Positions 1 through 9,845 of a stretch of DNA of 37,172 nucleotides are shown here, one piece after another (within the stretch, counting starts at the first letter, position 1; the number at the start of each line of letters is the position of its first letter). A program made the translations under genes and the position numbers. Source of the stretch: an uncultured Saprospiraceae bacterium. Its GTDB lineage: Bacteria; Bacteroidota; Bacteroidia; Chitinophagales; Saprospiraceae. The stretch lies in the NCBI GenBank assembly GCA_937934275.1, contig CALHAM010000125.1, positions 1 through 37,172 of the forward strand, written 5' to 3'. The notes under the pieces were generated by a model that saw nothing but the letters and a program-made list of their open reading frames with translations, was not told the origin of the DNA and made no database searches.

Positions 1-783
1 GTGGCCACGCAGTCGTTCGTCAATAAGTCGTTTGGGCCGCGCGGGTTGGCGCTGATGGCCCAAGGATTGAGTGCGCAGGAGGCCCTAGATAGTTTGCTGA
101 GGAGCGATCCGGGGCGTGCGGTGCGCCAGGTAGCGTTGCTCGACGCTCGCGGAGGCGTGGCTGTGCATACGGGCGAGCATTGTATTGCCTACGCGTGCCA
201 TGCCACGGGGGTGCAGTATTCCGTTCAGGCCAACATGATGCTGGGGCCTGACGTTTGCGCGGCCATGCAACAGGCGCTGGAGACCAGCAGCGGTCGTCCT
301 TTAGCCGAGCGGCTGCTGCTGGCTTTGGAGGCCGCCCAGGCTGTAGGAGGTGATTTTCGCGGCCAGCAATCGGCCGCCTTGCTCGTTGTGCGCGGGGAAC
401 GCACCGACCAACCTTGGGAAGACCGACGGGTAGACCTGCGCGTAGACGATCACCCGGAAGCCATCGGCGAATTGCGCCGCCTCTACCGCGTACACCAGGC
501 CTACGAACACATGAACCGCGGTGATTACTACTTGGAAACCAACGACATGCGCTCCGCCATGCGCGAATACTCCGAGGCGCGCCGCCTCTTGCCTGAGCAG
601 GTCGAACTGCAGTTCTGGACGGCGCTTGCGCTGGCTAATGTCGGGCAGATGGACGCTGCATTGCCCCTGTTCGCGGAGGTCTTTCGGCAAGCGCCCATTT
701 GGAAGATCGCCCTGCCCCGCCTGCGCGCCGCAGGCTTAGTTACCGTCTCGGAAGCCGATCTGGAGCGAATTTTGCGACACTAA
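1..783 (+). CDS. DUF1028 family protein with TPR-like C-terminus (5' end outside window)
   Basis: The reading frame is open from base 1. The first codons, translated as VATQSF followed by a GPRGL motif, match an internal stretch of DUF1028 (COG3342) proteins, so the GTG at base 1 is not the start and roughly 40 N-terminal residues lie upstream. Family motifs visible are DPGRAVRQVALLD, HTGEHC and YSVQANMM. The family is predicted to have an Ntn-hydrolase fold. Its N-terminal nucleophile would lie outside the window, so activity cannot be judged, and the true function of the family is not firmly established. From about residue 165 (MNRGDYYLETNDMRSAM onward) the protein changes to two helical TPR-like repeats with alternating small and aromatic positions, probably a protein-contact module. 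The stop TAA is at 781-783, followed by a 75-bp gap before the OmpA gene on the same strand. Confidence 0.8.
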   Translation: MATQSFVNKSFGPRGLALMAQGLSAQEALDSLLRSDPGRAVRQVALLDARGGVAVHTGEHCIAYACHATGVQYSVQANMMLGPDVCAAMQQALETSSGRPLAERLLLALEAAQAVGGDFRGQQSAALLVVRGERTDQPWEDRRVDLRVDDHPEAIGELRRLYRVHQAYEHMNRGDYYLETNDMRSAMREYSEARRLLPEQVELQFWTALALANVGQMDAALPLFAEVFRQAPIWKIALPRLRAAGLVTVSEADLERILRH

Positions 784-858
784 TCGCCAGCCTCCCTCCG
801 TTCATTGGCCTGTTCTCGGCCTGACCGTTTTAAATCTATAAACACCTTCGGTTTACAC

Positions 859-2661
859 ATGAAGTACTTCGGTGCCCTGCTCGGGGTTGCGTTGAGGCTC
901 TCTGGCCTGCTTGCTCAAACGACCGTGGAAATAGGCGCGATGGGAGGCTTCACCGCTTATGCCGGCGACCTAAACGAGCATGCCTACTACGATTACAAGG
1001 TGCGAGAAATCGGCTATGGGCTGCTGTTGCGCCAGCATTTTAGCCCCTCTTTTGCCCTGCGCATCAATTACTTAGGCGGTAAAGTTGCCGGCGACGAGTC
1101 GCATTTTTCCGAGCCTTACTGGCGCGCGGAACGCCGCTTCAAATTCAGTAGTCAGTTTCACGAAGGCTCGCTGTTGCTGGAGTGGGACCTCCTGGGCTAT
1201 CGGCGCCGCAACGGCTGGCGATTCCGCAAAATTTTCGGCCCCTACGTCTTTGCAGGGGCAGGGTACAACTACTTCCGCACGACCACCGACTATAACGATA
1301 GCTATCAGCCTAACCCTAGCGTTTCGGCCGAGCGCATCTTAGCCGACAAACAGGCCCCAGCGCCGCCACCCACGCCTGTCCTTCACTTCGGCGGCGGCTT
1401 TAAGTGGGACCTCAGCCGCTACTGGCTGCTGGGCTTCGAACTGGGCATGCGCTCCGTCTTTTCCGACTACCTCGACGGCGTGAGCATCGCCGGCATTCCC
1501 AACAACCGCGATTGGTTTGCCTTTGCCGGAATTACCCTCTCACACCGCATTCGATACGTAGACTCCGACCGAGACTGGATACCCAACCGCCGCGACAAGT
1601 GCCCGCTTTCGCCCGGCCCGCGCAAGTACCGCGGTTGCCCCGACGCCGATGGCGACGGCATCGTGGACGACGTGGACGACTGCCCCTTCGTGCCCGGCGT
1701 GCCCAGCGCCCGCGGCTGCCCCGACGCCGACGGCGACGGCATTCAAGACAGCCTCGACTTGTGCCCCCGCCTGGCCGGCCCACCCGCCGCCTGCGGTTGC
1801 CCCGACGCCGATGGCGACGGCATCCCGGACTTCGAAGACCGATGCCCCCACCTGCCCGGTCTACACCACCTCGACGGCTGCCCCGACGCCGATGCCGACA
1901 GCATTCCCGACCCTTACGACGCTTGCCCCTACCTCTGGGGGCCGCCCCTCACCTTCGGCTGCCCCGATGCCGACGCCGATGGCATCGCCGACTTGATTGA
2001 CCTCTGCCCTGACCAACCCGGCGCTTGGATCCACCTGGGCTGCCCCGACACCGACGGCGACGGCCTGCCCAACTACGACGACCACTGCCCCAACCAAAAG
2101 GGCCTGGCCGCCTTCTACGGCTGCCCCGATACCGACAGCGACGGTATTCCCGATTACGCCGACCGCTGCCCCAACCAAAGCGGAAAACCCGAATACTTGG
2201 GCTGCCCCGACACCGACGGCGACGGCTTGCCCGACCCTGACGACGCATGCCCCTACGTGGCTGGCCCCACCTCCAACCGAGGATGCCCAGAACTGAAAAA
2301 ACAAGTCGTTCATCAACTGCAAGAAGCCGGCAAGCAAATCCAATTTGAAACCGGCTCCGATAAACTCACCCAGGCTTCCCTCGCTGTCGTACAGCGCGTG
2401 GCGGAAATCCTTAGAAACTACCCTAACTACCGCGTAACCATCGCTGGACACACCGATAGCCAAGGCAAAAAACAGCGAAACCAGGAACTCTCCGAAAAAC
2501 GAGCTGCCCAATGCCGAGAAAAACTCATCGAACTGGGCATCGAACCCGAACGCCTGCACGCCGTTGGCTTCGGACAAACCAAACCCATCGCCACCAACAG
2601 TACGCCTAAAGGGCGGGCGCTTAACCGGCGCGTAGAGTTTCAGTTGACGCGCATAGACTGA
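859..2661 (+). CDS. OmpA-family outer-membrane protein with DUF6089-like barrel and TSP3 repeats
   Basis: A 600-residue protein. I chose the ATG at 859, not the TTG at 805, because it gives a clean signal peptide (MKYFGALLGVALRLSGLLAQ) directly before the mature sequence TTVEIGAMGG. Residues about 22-230 are an aromatic, alternating strand region resembling the Bacteroidota DUF6089 or porin-type barrel. Residues 232-474 are calcium-binding thrombospondin type 3 repeats of 27 residues, each with a DxDxDGxxD loop and a conserved Cys-Pro. Residues about 490-598 are an OmpA C-terminal peptidoglycan-binding domain with the hallmark TIAGHTDSQG and the closing NRRVEF. The expected arrangement is a barrel in the outer membrane, a stiff calcium-stabilised periplasmic stalk, and an anchor on peptidoglycan. 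It probably stabilises the envelope. The family assignment is secure; a specific function is not known. Confidence 0.92.
   Translation: MKYFGALLGVALRLSGLLAQTTVEIGAMGGFTAYAGDLNEHAYYDYKVREIGYGLLLRQHFSPSFALRINYLGGKVAGDESHFSEPYWRAERRFKFSSQFHEGSLLLEWDLLGYRRRNGWRFRKIFGPYVFAGAGYNYFRTTTDYNDSYQPNPSVSAERILADKQAPAPPPTPVLHFGGGFKWDLSRYWLLGFELGMRSVFSDYLDGVSIAGIPNNRDWFAFAGITLSHRIRYVDSDRDWIPNRRDKCPLSPGPRKYRGCPDADGDGIVDDVDDCPFVPGVPSARGCPDADGDGIQDSLDLCPRLAGPPAACGCPDADGDGIPDFEDRCPHLPGLHHLDGCPDADADSIPDPYDACPYLWGPPLTFGCPDADADGIADLIDLCPDQPGAWIHLGCPDTDGDGLPNYDDHCPNQKGLAAFYGCPDTDSDGIPDYADRCPNQSGKPEYLGCPDTDGDGLPDPDDACPYVAGPTSNRGCPELKKQVVHQLQEAGKQIQFETGSDKLTQASLAVVQRVAEILRNYPNYRVTIAGHTDSQGKKQRNQELSEKRAAQCREKLIELGIEPERLHAVGFGQTKPIATNSTPKGRALNRRVEFQLTRID
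1552..2280 (+). repeat. Nine 81-bp tandem repeat units encoding TSP3 repeats
   Basis: Units begin at 1552 (degenerate), 1633, 1714, 1795, 1876, 1957, 2038, 2119 and 2200, and a ninth GCP triplet starts at 2281. Every unit is exactly 81 bp with no insertions or deletions, encoding 27 residues of the form GCPDxDxDGxxDxxDxCP followed by a variable 9-residue linker. The eight central units keep Asp at the calcium-loop positions, except for small changes such as DADADS in the fourth unit. The high GC and strict period also create long open frames in other phases and on the other strand; these are by-products of the repeats. Confidence 0.9.
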
Positions 2662-2785
2662 TGGAAGTCGCACGCGCACGTCAAAAAGACGGCTCCTGTT
2701 TCGAGTAGTTTGGGCAAAAAGCGCCATTTTCGCCCCTACATCCCTGTGGGCCGTTCTTCTCATTCCAAGAAAATCTTCCTGACCT

Positions 2786-3703
2786 ATGCGATTATCGCCA
2801 GATGCTCTTGCCCTAACCCCTTTGCTCTTCCTCTTCGCCCTGTCGCTGGCGTCTGCCCAAAGCAACGAACCCGAATTCGGCAAATGCGGCTATTACCCAG
2901 ATGCGCAACACGGCAAAAAGACTACTTCAGGAGAGACATACGACAAAAACCTGCTCACTGCCTCGCACAAATCACATCCTTACGGGACCATCCTGCGCGT
3001 TACGCGCTTAGACAACAAAAAATCCGTTGAAGTGCGCGTCAACGACCACGCTCCTTTGCTCAGCGGCTACGTCGTGGATGTCTCGCGCAAGGCTGCCGAT
3101 ATTCTCGGCCTAACGCGCGACGGTGCCGCCAAAGTAAAGGTAGAAGTAGTCGCTCCTCCCGCCAATCTGGCGCCAACAGCCCCAGCGGCTCCTTCCTCAA
3201 CCTCATCTGCCTTTTCCGCCTCGAAAGCAGCCCCGCCCGCCGCCTCCTCCTCCACAGAACAGCCCGCTACCTCGGCCAAAGGCGCAGCCTCTCGTTTGGT
3301 TTTGTCCGGCACCTCATCGGCCGCTACCCAAACGCAACCGGCCGCTCCTCAACCAGTGGCGTATTCCTCTGCGGCCTCGCCCCAACCGAAAATGCCGCCG
3401 GCTCCTGCTCCCAACAAGATCAGTGTGTCTGAACTCTACCAGGTCGAAATCAAACCTGTGCCGGCCAAAACCTTTGGCGTGCAGCTGCTCGTCCTCACTT
3501 CTACCGAGAATCTCTTTCGAGAAATTCAGAAAATCCAAACCAAGTGGCCGCAAAAAATCATCATCAGCCACGAAAAAACGGCAGTATCTACTACATTTAA
3601 ACTCATCTTAGGGCCGTTTGCCTCGCGAAAGGAAGCAGAAGCCCAGCAAAAAGCCGCCGTTCAGAAGGGATACCCGCGAACGTTTATCGTCGAGTTTGAG
3701 TAA
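2786..3703 (+). CDS. RlpA-like protein with double-psi beta-barrel and C-terminal SPOR domain
   Basis: A 305-residue secreted protein. The signal peptide is residues 1-24, ending LSLASA. Residues about 32-122 are a double-psi beta-barrel of the RlpA type: YYPDAQHGKKTTSGE, LTASHKSHPYGT and VRVNDHAP are the family blocks. Glu50, His61 and Asp87 sit at the conserved polar positions of active RlpA lytic transglycosylases, so an enzymatic role on denuded glycan strands is plausible. A long Ala/Pro/Ser/Thr-rich linker (about 123-215) leads to a SPOR domain (about 227-303, starting FGVQLLVLTS), which in this family binds septal peptidoglycan lacking stem peptides. The gene follows the OmpA gene after 124 bp on the same strand and ends just before a strong hairpin. 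The call as RlpA-like is secure; enzymatic activity is inferred from residues only. Confidence 0.88.
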   Translation: MRLSPDALALTPLLFLFALSLASAQSNEPEFGKCGYYPDAQHGKKTTSGETYDKNLLTASHKSHPYGTILRVTRLDNKKSVEVRVNDHAPLLSGYVVDVSRKAADILGLTRDGAAKVKVEVVAPPANLAPTAPAAPSSTSSAFSASKAAPPAASSSTEQPATSAKGAASRLVLSGTSSAATQTQPAAPQPVAYSSAASPQPKMPPAPAPNKISVSELYQVEIKPVPAKTFGVQLLVLTSTENLFREIQKIQTKWPQKIIISHEKTAVSTTFKLILGPFASRKEAEAQQKAAVQKGYPRTFIVEFE

Positions 3704-3719
3704 CCTCATCGAGTGGTTC

Positions 3720-3767
3720 AAAAGGGAATGCCGGCCTGGTCAACTTTCCCAGACCGGCATTCCCCTT
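3720..3767. terminator. Bidirectional hairpin terminator between convergent genes
   Basis: The arm AAGGGAATGCCGGCCTGG (from 3722) pairs with CCAGACCGGCATTCCCCTT (3748-3766) around an 8-base loop, with a single mismatch or bulge. It lies between the convergent RlpA-like gene (stop at 3703) and the Fe-S carrier gene (stop at 3794), so it can serve both. The A/T ends of the stem give a short U-run in either direction. Confidence 0.8.
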
Positions 3768-3793
3768 TGAAGGCTTCAAAAGAGCCTCGGGCG

Positions 3794-4156
3794 TCAGGCC
3801 GTGAACGAAGTACCACAACCACAAGTGGACGAGGCATTGGGGTTGTTGAACTTAAACCCTCGATTGTCTAAGCCGTTCACAAAGTCGATCTCCATGCCCA
3901 GCAAGTAAATAGCGTGTGCTCGGTTCATGAGCACTTTGATGCCGCTCACTTCAAACATATCGTCGCCCTCTTGAGGCAAATCGAAGCCCAAAATGTAGGT
4001 GAAACCCGAACAGCCGCCCCCTTTAACGCCAACGCGCAGGCCATATTCTTCTGGAATGTTTTCCTGCTGTCGAATAAGCGTCAACTGCTCAACAGCACCC
4101 GGCGTTAACCGGATGGGCGCAGTCGCTGTCAGAACATTGTCGTTTGTGTTTTCCAT
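3794..4156 (-). CDS. A-type iron-sulfur cluster carrier (IscA/ErpA/HesB family)
   Basis: A 120-residue protein of the usual family length. The three cysteines that bind a [2Fe-2S] or [4Fe-4S] cluster in A-type carriers are all present: Cys49 in GGGCSGF and Cys112 and Cys114 in STCGCGTSF. The start ATG at 4156-4154 is preceded 26 bases upstream by a perfect TAnnTTTG box. A-type carriers pass clusters from the assembly scaffold to client enzymes in the cytoplasm; lipoyl synthase is one known client class, which may be relevant to lipB nearby, though that link is inference. No isc or suf genes lie next to it, so IscA, ErpA and SufA cannot be told apart here. Confidence 0.92.
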   Translation of the reverse strand: MENTNDNVLTATAPIRLTPGAVEQLTLIRQQENIPEEYGLRVGVKGGGCSGFTYILGFDLPQEGDDMFEVSGIKVLMNRAHAIYLLGMEIDFVNGLDNRGFKFNNPNASSTCGCGTSFTA

Positions 4157-4182
4157 AAAACAATACAGGCCGATTGACGCAA

Positions 4183-4190
4183 CAAAAATA
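4183..4190 (-). promoter_or_regulatory. Bacteroidota-type -7 box upstream of the Fe-S carrier gene
   Basis: On the minus strand this reads TATTTTTG, a perfect match to the Bacteroidota -7 consensus TAnnTTTG. It is 26 bases upstream of the start codon. No clear -33 TTG element is visible at the usual spacing. Confidence 0.5.
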
Positions 4191-4282
4191 CGACTTTTTA
4201 ACGCTAGCAGAGGTTAGTTGGTTCTGGCGCCTATGGGTAGGCCAAGTCTTTTGAGCAAGCTCAACGGCACTGCGCAGGGTGG

Positions 4283-5911
<1,629 letters not shown>

Positions 5912-5921
5912 TTACGGGGCG

Positions 5922-5929
5922 TAAAGGTA
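5922..5929 (-). promoter_or_regulatory. Probable -7 box upstream of pyrG
   Basis: On the minus strand the sequence is TACCTTTA, one base from TAnnTTTG, 25 bases upstream of the pyrG start. It sits in the divergent gap between pyrG and lipB. No convincing -33 element was found. Confidence 0.35.
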
Positions 5930-6014
5930 AGGCGGTCATGGCGGCCCGTCGCCGCAGAAAAAGTGGTTTTTTCCGCAGCTAAAACTTTTGCTGCCTCCCG
6001 ATGTTTCTTCGGCT

Positions 6015-6758
6015 ATGCCGCTCGTACGATGGCAGGACTTGGGCCGCTTGGACTATCAGCCCGCATGGGATTATCAAACGCAATTGCACCGCCGAATGGT
6101 GGAGCGAAAGCTGGAGCATCGACACCTGAAACCCGGCCAATACGAACAGGAGCACTATTGCCTCATCGTTGAGCATTCGCCCGTTTACACGCTGGGCAAA
6201 AGCGGCTCAAGCCAACACTTGCTGCTCAGTGAAGCCGAACTGCGTGAGCGCGGCATCCAGTATTTTCCCATCAATCGCGGCGGCGACATCACCTACCATG
6301 GCCCAGGGCAAATCGTGGGTTACCCGATCCTCGACTTAGAATGCTTCTTCACCGACGTGCACCGCTATGTGCGCAGCTTGGAAGAAATAATTCTGCGCAC
6401 CCTCAACGACTACGAGGTGGAAGCAATCCGCCTGCCTCCGAACACGGGCGTGTGGTGTCCGCCTCGGCCCGCCTGTTCGCTGCCCGCTCCGGAAATCGGC
6501 TTTTGGGAAAAATTTCGAAAAATCTGCGCCATCGGAGTGCACCTAAGCCGATGGGTTACGCTACACGGCTTCGCTTTCAATATCCATACCGACCTGGCTT
6601 TTTTCCGGCACATTGTCCCCTGCGGTATTACAGATGCGGACAAAACGGTAACTTCGCTCGCCTGGGAACTCGGTCACCCCGTTGATGTGGAGGCCGTAAA
6701 AGAGCGCTTGAAGCATCACTTCTGTGCAGTCTTTGACTGCGAAATTGAAACGCTATGA
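6015..6758 (+). CDS. lipB: Octanoyl-[acyl-carrier-protein]:protein N-octanoyltransferase
   Basis: A 247-residue LipB, which moves octanoyl groups from acyl carrier protein to lipoyl domains as the first step of lipoate attachment. The family blocks are complete: RGGDITYHGPGQ (about residues 88-99), the catalytic Lys169 in RKICAIGV, the RWVTLHGFAFN block, and the catalytic Cys203 in VPCGI. I chose the ATG at 6015; a TTG at 5988 in the same frame would add nine residues with no counterpart in the family. An insert around residues 147-165 (WCPPRPACSLPAPE) is slightly longer than in enterobacterial LipB. The stop TGA overlaps the ATG of the next gene (ATGA), so the two are probably translated together. 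Confidence 0.96.
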   Translation: MPLVRWQDLGRLDYQPAWDYQTQLHRRMVERKLEHRHLKPGQYEQEHYCLIVEHSPVYTLGKSGSSQHLLLSEAELRERGIQYFPINRGGDITYHGPGQIVGYPILDLECFFTDVHRYVRSLEEIILRTLNDYEVEAIRLPPNTGVWCPPRPACSLPAPEIGFWEKFRKICAIGVHLSRWVTLHGFAFNIHTDLAFFRHIVPCGITDADKTVTSLAWELGHPVDVEAVKERLKHHFCAVFDCEIETL

Positions 6759-7165
6759 TTAAAGACATTGCTTTTCTCAAAGTAGCCGATTTAGCCATTG
6801 CCATGGCGCCGCGCTTGGTGTTTGAAGAAGACCACGAGGACTTCTGGGATGCCTATTTGCTCAATCTGAAGGACGAACCTATCCATTCCGTCATCGTCAA
6901 CGCCAGTGGATACGGTGAAATTGAAGGCGAGCCGCGGCGAACGACTTCGCTGCGCTACTTTTGGGAACGCATCGATCCGCACACAGCCGTTAAGATAGAG
7001 CCGGTTTGCAAAGCGGTTTTTGGCCTAACCAGCGAGTATTGGGTGAGCTTTGTTTACAAAGATTACCTTTACGACAAGCAGTATATGTTCGTGCCCGGCA
7101 TTTTCGATGAAATGCACTTTTGCGAAATTCCACTGCTCCAGCGCCAAGGGGTTATGATCCGATGA
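6755..7165 (+). CDS. Unknown protein translationally coupled to lipB
   Basis: A 136-residue soluble protein that I do not recognise. Its ATG overlaps the lipB stop codon (ATGA at 6755-6758), which implies coupled translation. It has no signal peptide or membrane segment. The sequence looks like a genuine folded alpha/beta protein: a helix with FEEDHEDFWDAYLLNLKD, then a strand pair IHSVIVNASGYGEI, then an acidic and aromatic second half (YWVSFVYKDYLYDKQYMF). No catalytic motif stands out. Genomic coupling suggests a role near lipoate metabolism or simply cotranscription; no function should be assigned. Confidence 0.8.
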   Translation: MIKDIAFLKVADLAIAMAPRLVFEEDHEDFWDAYLLNLKDEPIHSVIVNASGYGEIEGEPRRTTSLRYFWERIDPHTAVKIEPVCKAVFGLTSEYWVSFVYKDYLYDKQYMFVPGIFDEMHFCEIPLLQRQGVMIR

Positions 7166-7219
7166 ATTAAAAGTAAGATGAGGTGCGGGCGGCCTACGGG
7201 CATGAGGGGTTGAGGGCTT

Positions 7220-7708
7220 TTGGATGCCCTTCTTTTATGGGTTGAGTTATTCTTTTTCTCCGTGAGTATGTTGTTTTTTGAACATAAGGTAGATCCCCTG
7301 CGTCAGGCTGCACTTTTTGTGGGCGGCTCAGCCGTCTTTATGCTGCTTGCGGCGCTGCTTCGCTGGATGGGCGTGTCGGCCATCGACCGTATTTTTCCGT
7401 GGTCTGTGGCTACGGCATTTTTGCTGCTGTACGCGGTTTTCATTAGCGTCATGAGCCTTAATGCCAGCAGCGCATTGAAGTATTGGAGCCGCTCTATTTA
7501 CGGTTTTGCGGTAGTGGCCCTTGGCAATGGGGTGGCCGCCCGGCTCATCTCTGGTCTGGCCTTAGGTGAGGCTCAGTCGTATCGGTGGACGTACGTGGTC
7601 ATCGCCATCTGTTTTTTGGTATTTTTGTCTATCATCAATCTAATGCGGAAAATTGTGGCCTTTGCCGAGCGCGAGGAGTGGAACGCTCCGCGCCGTCGCC
7701 AGCGCTGA
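7220..7708 (+). CDS. Small integral membrane protein of unknown function
   Basis: Up to 162 residues, with four or five hydrophobic helices: the N-terminal one (LLLWVELFFFSVSMLFF), AALFVGGSAVFMLLAALL, a segment around VATAFLLLYAVFISVM, a weaker one around GFAVVALGNGVAARL, and VVIAICFLVFLSIINLM. The C-terminus is basic (PRRRQR) and is probably cytoplasmic. The start is uncertain: TTG at 7220 has a GAGGGC stretch just upstream and keeps the first hydrophobic helix, whereas the first ATG is at 7268. It is 54 bp after the lipB-coupled gene and 36 bp before msrB on the same strand, so it may belong to the same transcript. No family recognised. Confidence 0.65.
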   Translation: MDALLLWVELFFFSVSMLFFEHKVDPLRQAALFVGGSAVFMLLAALLRWMGVSAIDRIFPWSVATAFLLLYAVFISVMSLNASSALKYWSRSIYGFAVVALGNGVAARLISGLALGEAQSYRWTYVVIAICFLVFLSIINLMRKIVAFAEREEWNAPRRRQR

Positions 7709-7744
7709 TTCCAGTTCGAACATTCGAATTTGGCTTTTTTCGAT

Positions 7745-8284
7745 ATGCGCATTTTCGTCTTTCTCGCTTTGTGGGCCGCTTGCCAGTCGGCGACGGCGCC
7801 GCCGCCAGTGTCTGCCAATGCGGGTGCCCAAACGGTGCGGCCAGAGCACACCGATACACTCATTCCGCCTCAGTACGACGAGTTGGGGCGGCTAGTGCGC
7901 GTCCAGAAGACGGATGCCGAATGGCGCGCTCAGCTCAGTCCGTTGGAGTACTACGTGTTGCGCCAGGAAGGCACCGAGCGCGCTTTTACGGGCGACCTGC
8001 TCCGAGAAAAGCGCAAGGGAACGTTCACCTGCCGCGGTTGTGGGCTGCCGCTCTTTCACTCCGAGGCCAAGTTTGAGTCCGGTACGGGTTGGCCATCGTT
8101 TTGGAAGCCCATTCGAGCGGAGTTTATTGCCGAGCACGAAGACCGCTCTTACGGTATGGTGCGCACGGAGGTGGAATGCGCCCGCTGTGGAGGGCACCTG
8201 GGCCACGTGTTCAACGATGGGCCGCGCCCCACGGGTTTGCGCTATTGCATCAACGCCGCATCGCTCGATTTTGTACCCGATTAA
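7745..8284 (+). CDS. msrB: Peptide-methionine (R)-S-oxide reductase, probable lipoprotein
   Basis: A 179-residue MsrB that reduces the R-form of methionine sulfoxide in proteins. Zinc ligands are the two CxxC pairs Cys96/Cys99 (CRGCG) and Cys145/Cys148 (CARCG). The catalytic cysteine is Cys168 in GLRYCIN. The conserved block GTGWPSFW is present. With the ATG at 7745 the N-terminus is a short hydrophobic signal ending WAAC, so Cys13 may be lipidated and the enzyme exported, as known for some envelope MsrB proteins; the lipobox is imperfect (Trp at -3). The stop overlaps the convergent gpmI stop by four bases. Confidence 0.93.
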   Translation: MRIFVFLALWAACQSATAPPPVSANAGAQTVRPEHTDTLIPPQYDELGRLVRVQKTDAEWRAQLSPLEYYVLRQEGTERAFTGDLLREKRKGTFTCRGCGLPLFHSEAKFESGTGWPSFWKPIRAEFIAEHEDRSYGMVRTEVECARCGGHLGHVFNDGPRPTGLRYCINAASLDFVPD

Positions 8285-9840
8285 GAGAGGCTACGCAGGA
8301 GCGTTTGGCCGCTCATTTCTGGAGGTTGGGATAGGTCCAGCAGGTGCAACAGCGTGGGGGCCAGGTCGGCTAAAATGCCGTTGCGTAGCCCTATGGGCGC
8401 ATCAGCCAGCTGCTGGCTGACCAGGAGGCAGGGCACAGGGTTCTTCGTGTGCGCCGTGTTAGGAGTGCCGTCATCGTTGACCATGTAGTCTGCATTGCCG
8501 TGGTCGGCCGTGATGAGTACAGCATAACCGTTGGCTTCTAGAACGGGCACTAAGCGACTTAGGCAAGCGTCTACCGTTTCGGCTGCTTTTACAGCAGCGG
8601 CGAAAACTCCAGTGTGGCCCACCATGTCAGCGTTGGCATAGTTAAGACAAATGAAGTTGGGGCGTTTTTCCCCAATGTGTTCCAGCGCAGCCGCTGTTAC
8701 TTCATAGGCGCTCATTTCGGGTTTTAGGTCGTAGGTAGCCACCTTGGGCGAAGGGATGAGGATACGGCTTTCGCCTTCAAAGGGCGTTTCGCGCCCGCCG
8801 GAGAAGAAGAACGTTACGTGCGGATACTTCTCCGTTTCGGCGATGCGCAGCTGAGTTAGGCCGGCGTCGGCAATCACCTCGCCAAAAGTTTTTTCCAAGT
8901 TTTCCTTTTCGAACAGCACTGGTATGCCCGTGTAGCGCTCGTCGTAGCGCGTCATGGTGAGGTAGTGCAACGGCAAGGTATGCATGTCGTAGTCAGGCAT
9001 GTCCTGCTGCGTCAGGGCTACGGTTAGTTCGCGCAGGCGGTCGGTGCGGAAGTTGAAGGCGATGACCACATCGCCGGGCTGTAGGGTCGCTACAGGCTGA
9101 TTTTCGGCGTTTACGCCCATCAAAGCCGGCAGGAATTCGTCGGTTACTTCGCGCGCATAGCAATCGCGCACGGCGGCTATGAGGTCGCGTACGGGCTTGC
9201 CTTGCCCGCGCACGAGCAGGTCGTAGGCGACTTTAATGCGCTCCCAGCGCTTGTCGCGGTCCATGGCGTAATAGCGCCCAATGACGGAGGCGATGCTAAC
9301 GCGCTTGGCATACCCTTGCTGCTCGAGGTGCTGCTGCAGGTCTTTCAAGAAGCTCGCGCCGCTCTTGGGGTCGCAGTCGCGCCCATCAGTGAAGGCGTGA
9401 ATGAACACTCGCGGCACGCCGGCTTCGCAGGCGGCATCGCACAGCGCCTTGAGGTGGTGGATGTGCGAATGAACGCCGCCGTCGGAGACTAGGCCGATAA
9501 AATGCACGGGTTTACCTTCGGCTTTGGCGGTGTGAAAAGCGGTTTGCAACACCGGGTGTGTACGGAGCAGGCCTTCCCGAATGGCCTTGTTGATGCGGGC
9601 CAGTTCTTGCCATACGATGCGGCCGGCGCCGATGTTGAGGTGCCCTACTTCGGAGTTGCCCATTTGCCCTTCGGGCAGGCCTACGGCTTCACCGTGGGTG
9701 GTCAAGGTGCAATGAGGGCGGCTGTTCCATAAGCCATCCATAAAGGGAGTGTGCGCCTGGCGAATGGCGTCGGCCTCGGGCTTAGCCCCTAATGCCCAGC
9801 CGTCTAAAATGAGCAGACATGCGCGCGTGTGGGTTAACAT
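8281..9840 (-). CDS. gpmI: 2,3-bisphosphoglycerate-independent phosphoglycerate mutase
   Basis: A 519-residue iPGM that interconverts 3- and 2-phosphoglycerate in glycolysis. It belongs to the alkaline phosphatase superfamily, with two metal ions. Asp13 in LILDGWALG is a metal ligand and Ser63 in QMGNSEVGH is the phosphorylated nucleophile. Further metal-binding blocks are NYANADMVGHTG and ITADHGNAD. I chose the ATG at 9840-9838, where family alignment begins (MLTHTRACLLILDGW); a longer frame upstream has no family counterpart. A perfect -7 box (9846-9853) ends only five bases from this ATG, which supports the start and implies a very short or absent leader. Confidence 0.97.
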   Translation of the reverse strand: MLTHTRACLLILDGWALGAKPEADAIRQAHTPFMDGLWNSRPHCTLTTHGEAVGLPEGQMGNSEVGHLNIGAGRIVWQELARINKAIREGLLRTHPVLQTAFHTAKAEGKPVHFIGLVSDGGVHSHIHHLKALCDAACEAGVPRVFIHAFTDGRDCDPKSGASFLKDLQQHLEQQGYAKRVSIASVIGRYYAMDRDKRWERIKVAYDLLVRGQGKPVRDLIAAVRDCYAREVTDEFLPALMGVNAENQPVATLQPGDVVIAFNFRTDRLRELTVALTQQDMPDYDMHTLPLHYLTMTRYDERYTGIPVLFEKENLEKTFGEVIADAGLTQLRIAETEKYPHVTFFFSGGRETPFEGESRILIPSPKVATYDLKPEMSAYEVTAAALEHIGEKRPNFICLNYANADMVGHTGVFAAAVKAAETVDACLSRLVPVLEANGYAVLITADHGNADYMVNDDGTPNTAHTKNPVPCLLVSQQLADAPIGLRNGILADLAPTLLHLLDLSQPPEMSGQTLLRSLS

Positions 9841-9845
9841 AACGC

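Noticed and set aside
1861-2883. Long minus-strand open frame (340 codons) opposite the TSP3 repeats
   Set aside because: Produced by the GC-rich, exactly periodic 81-bp array; its translation is a low-complexity Val/Gly/Ala repeat, and the plus strand encodes a convincing OmpA protein.
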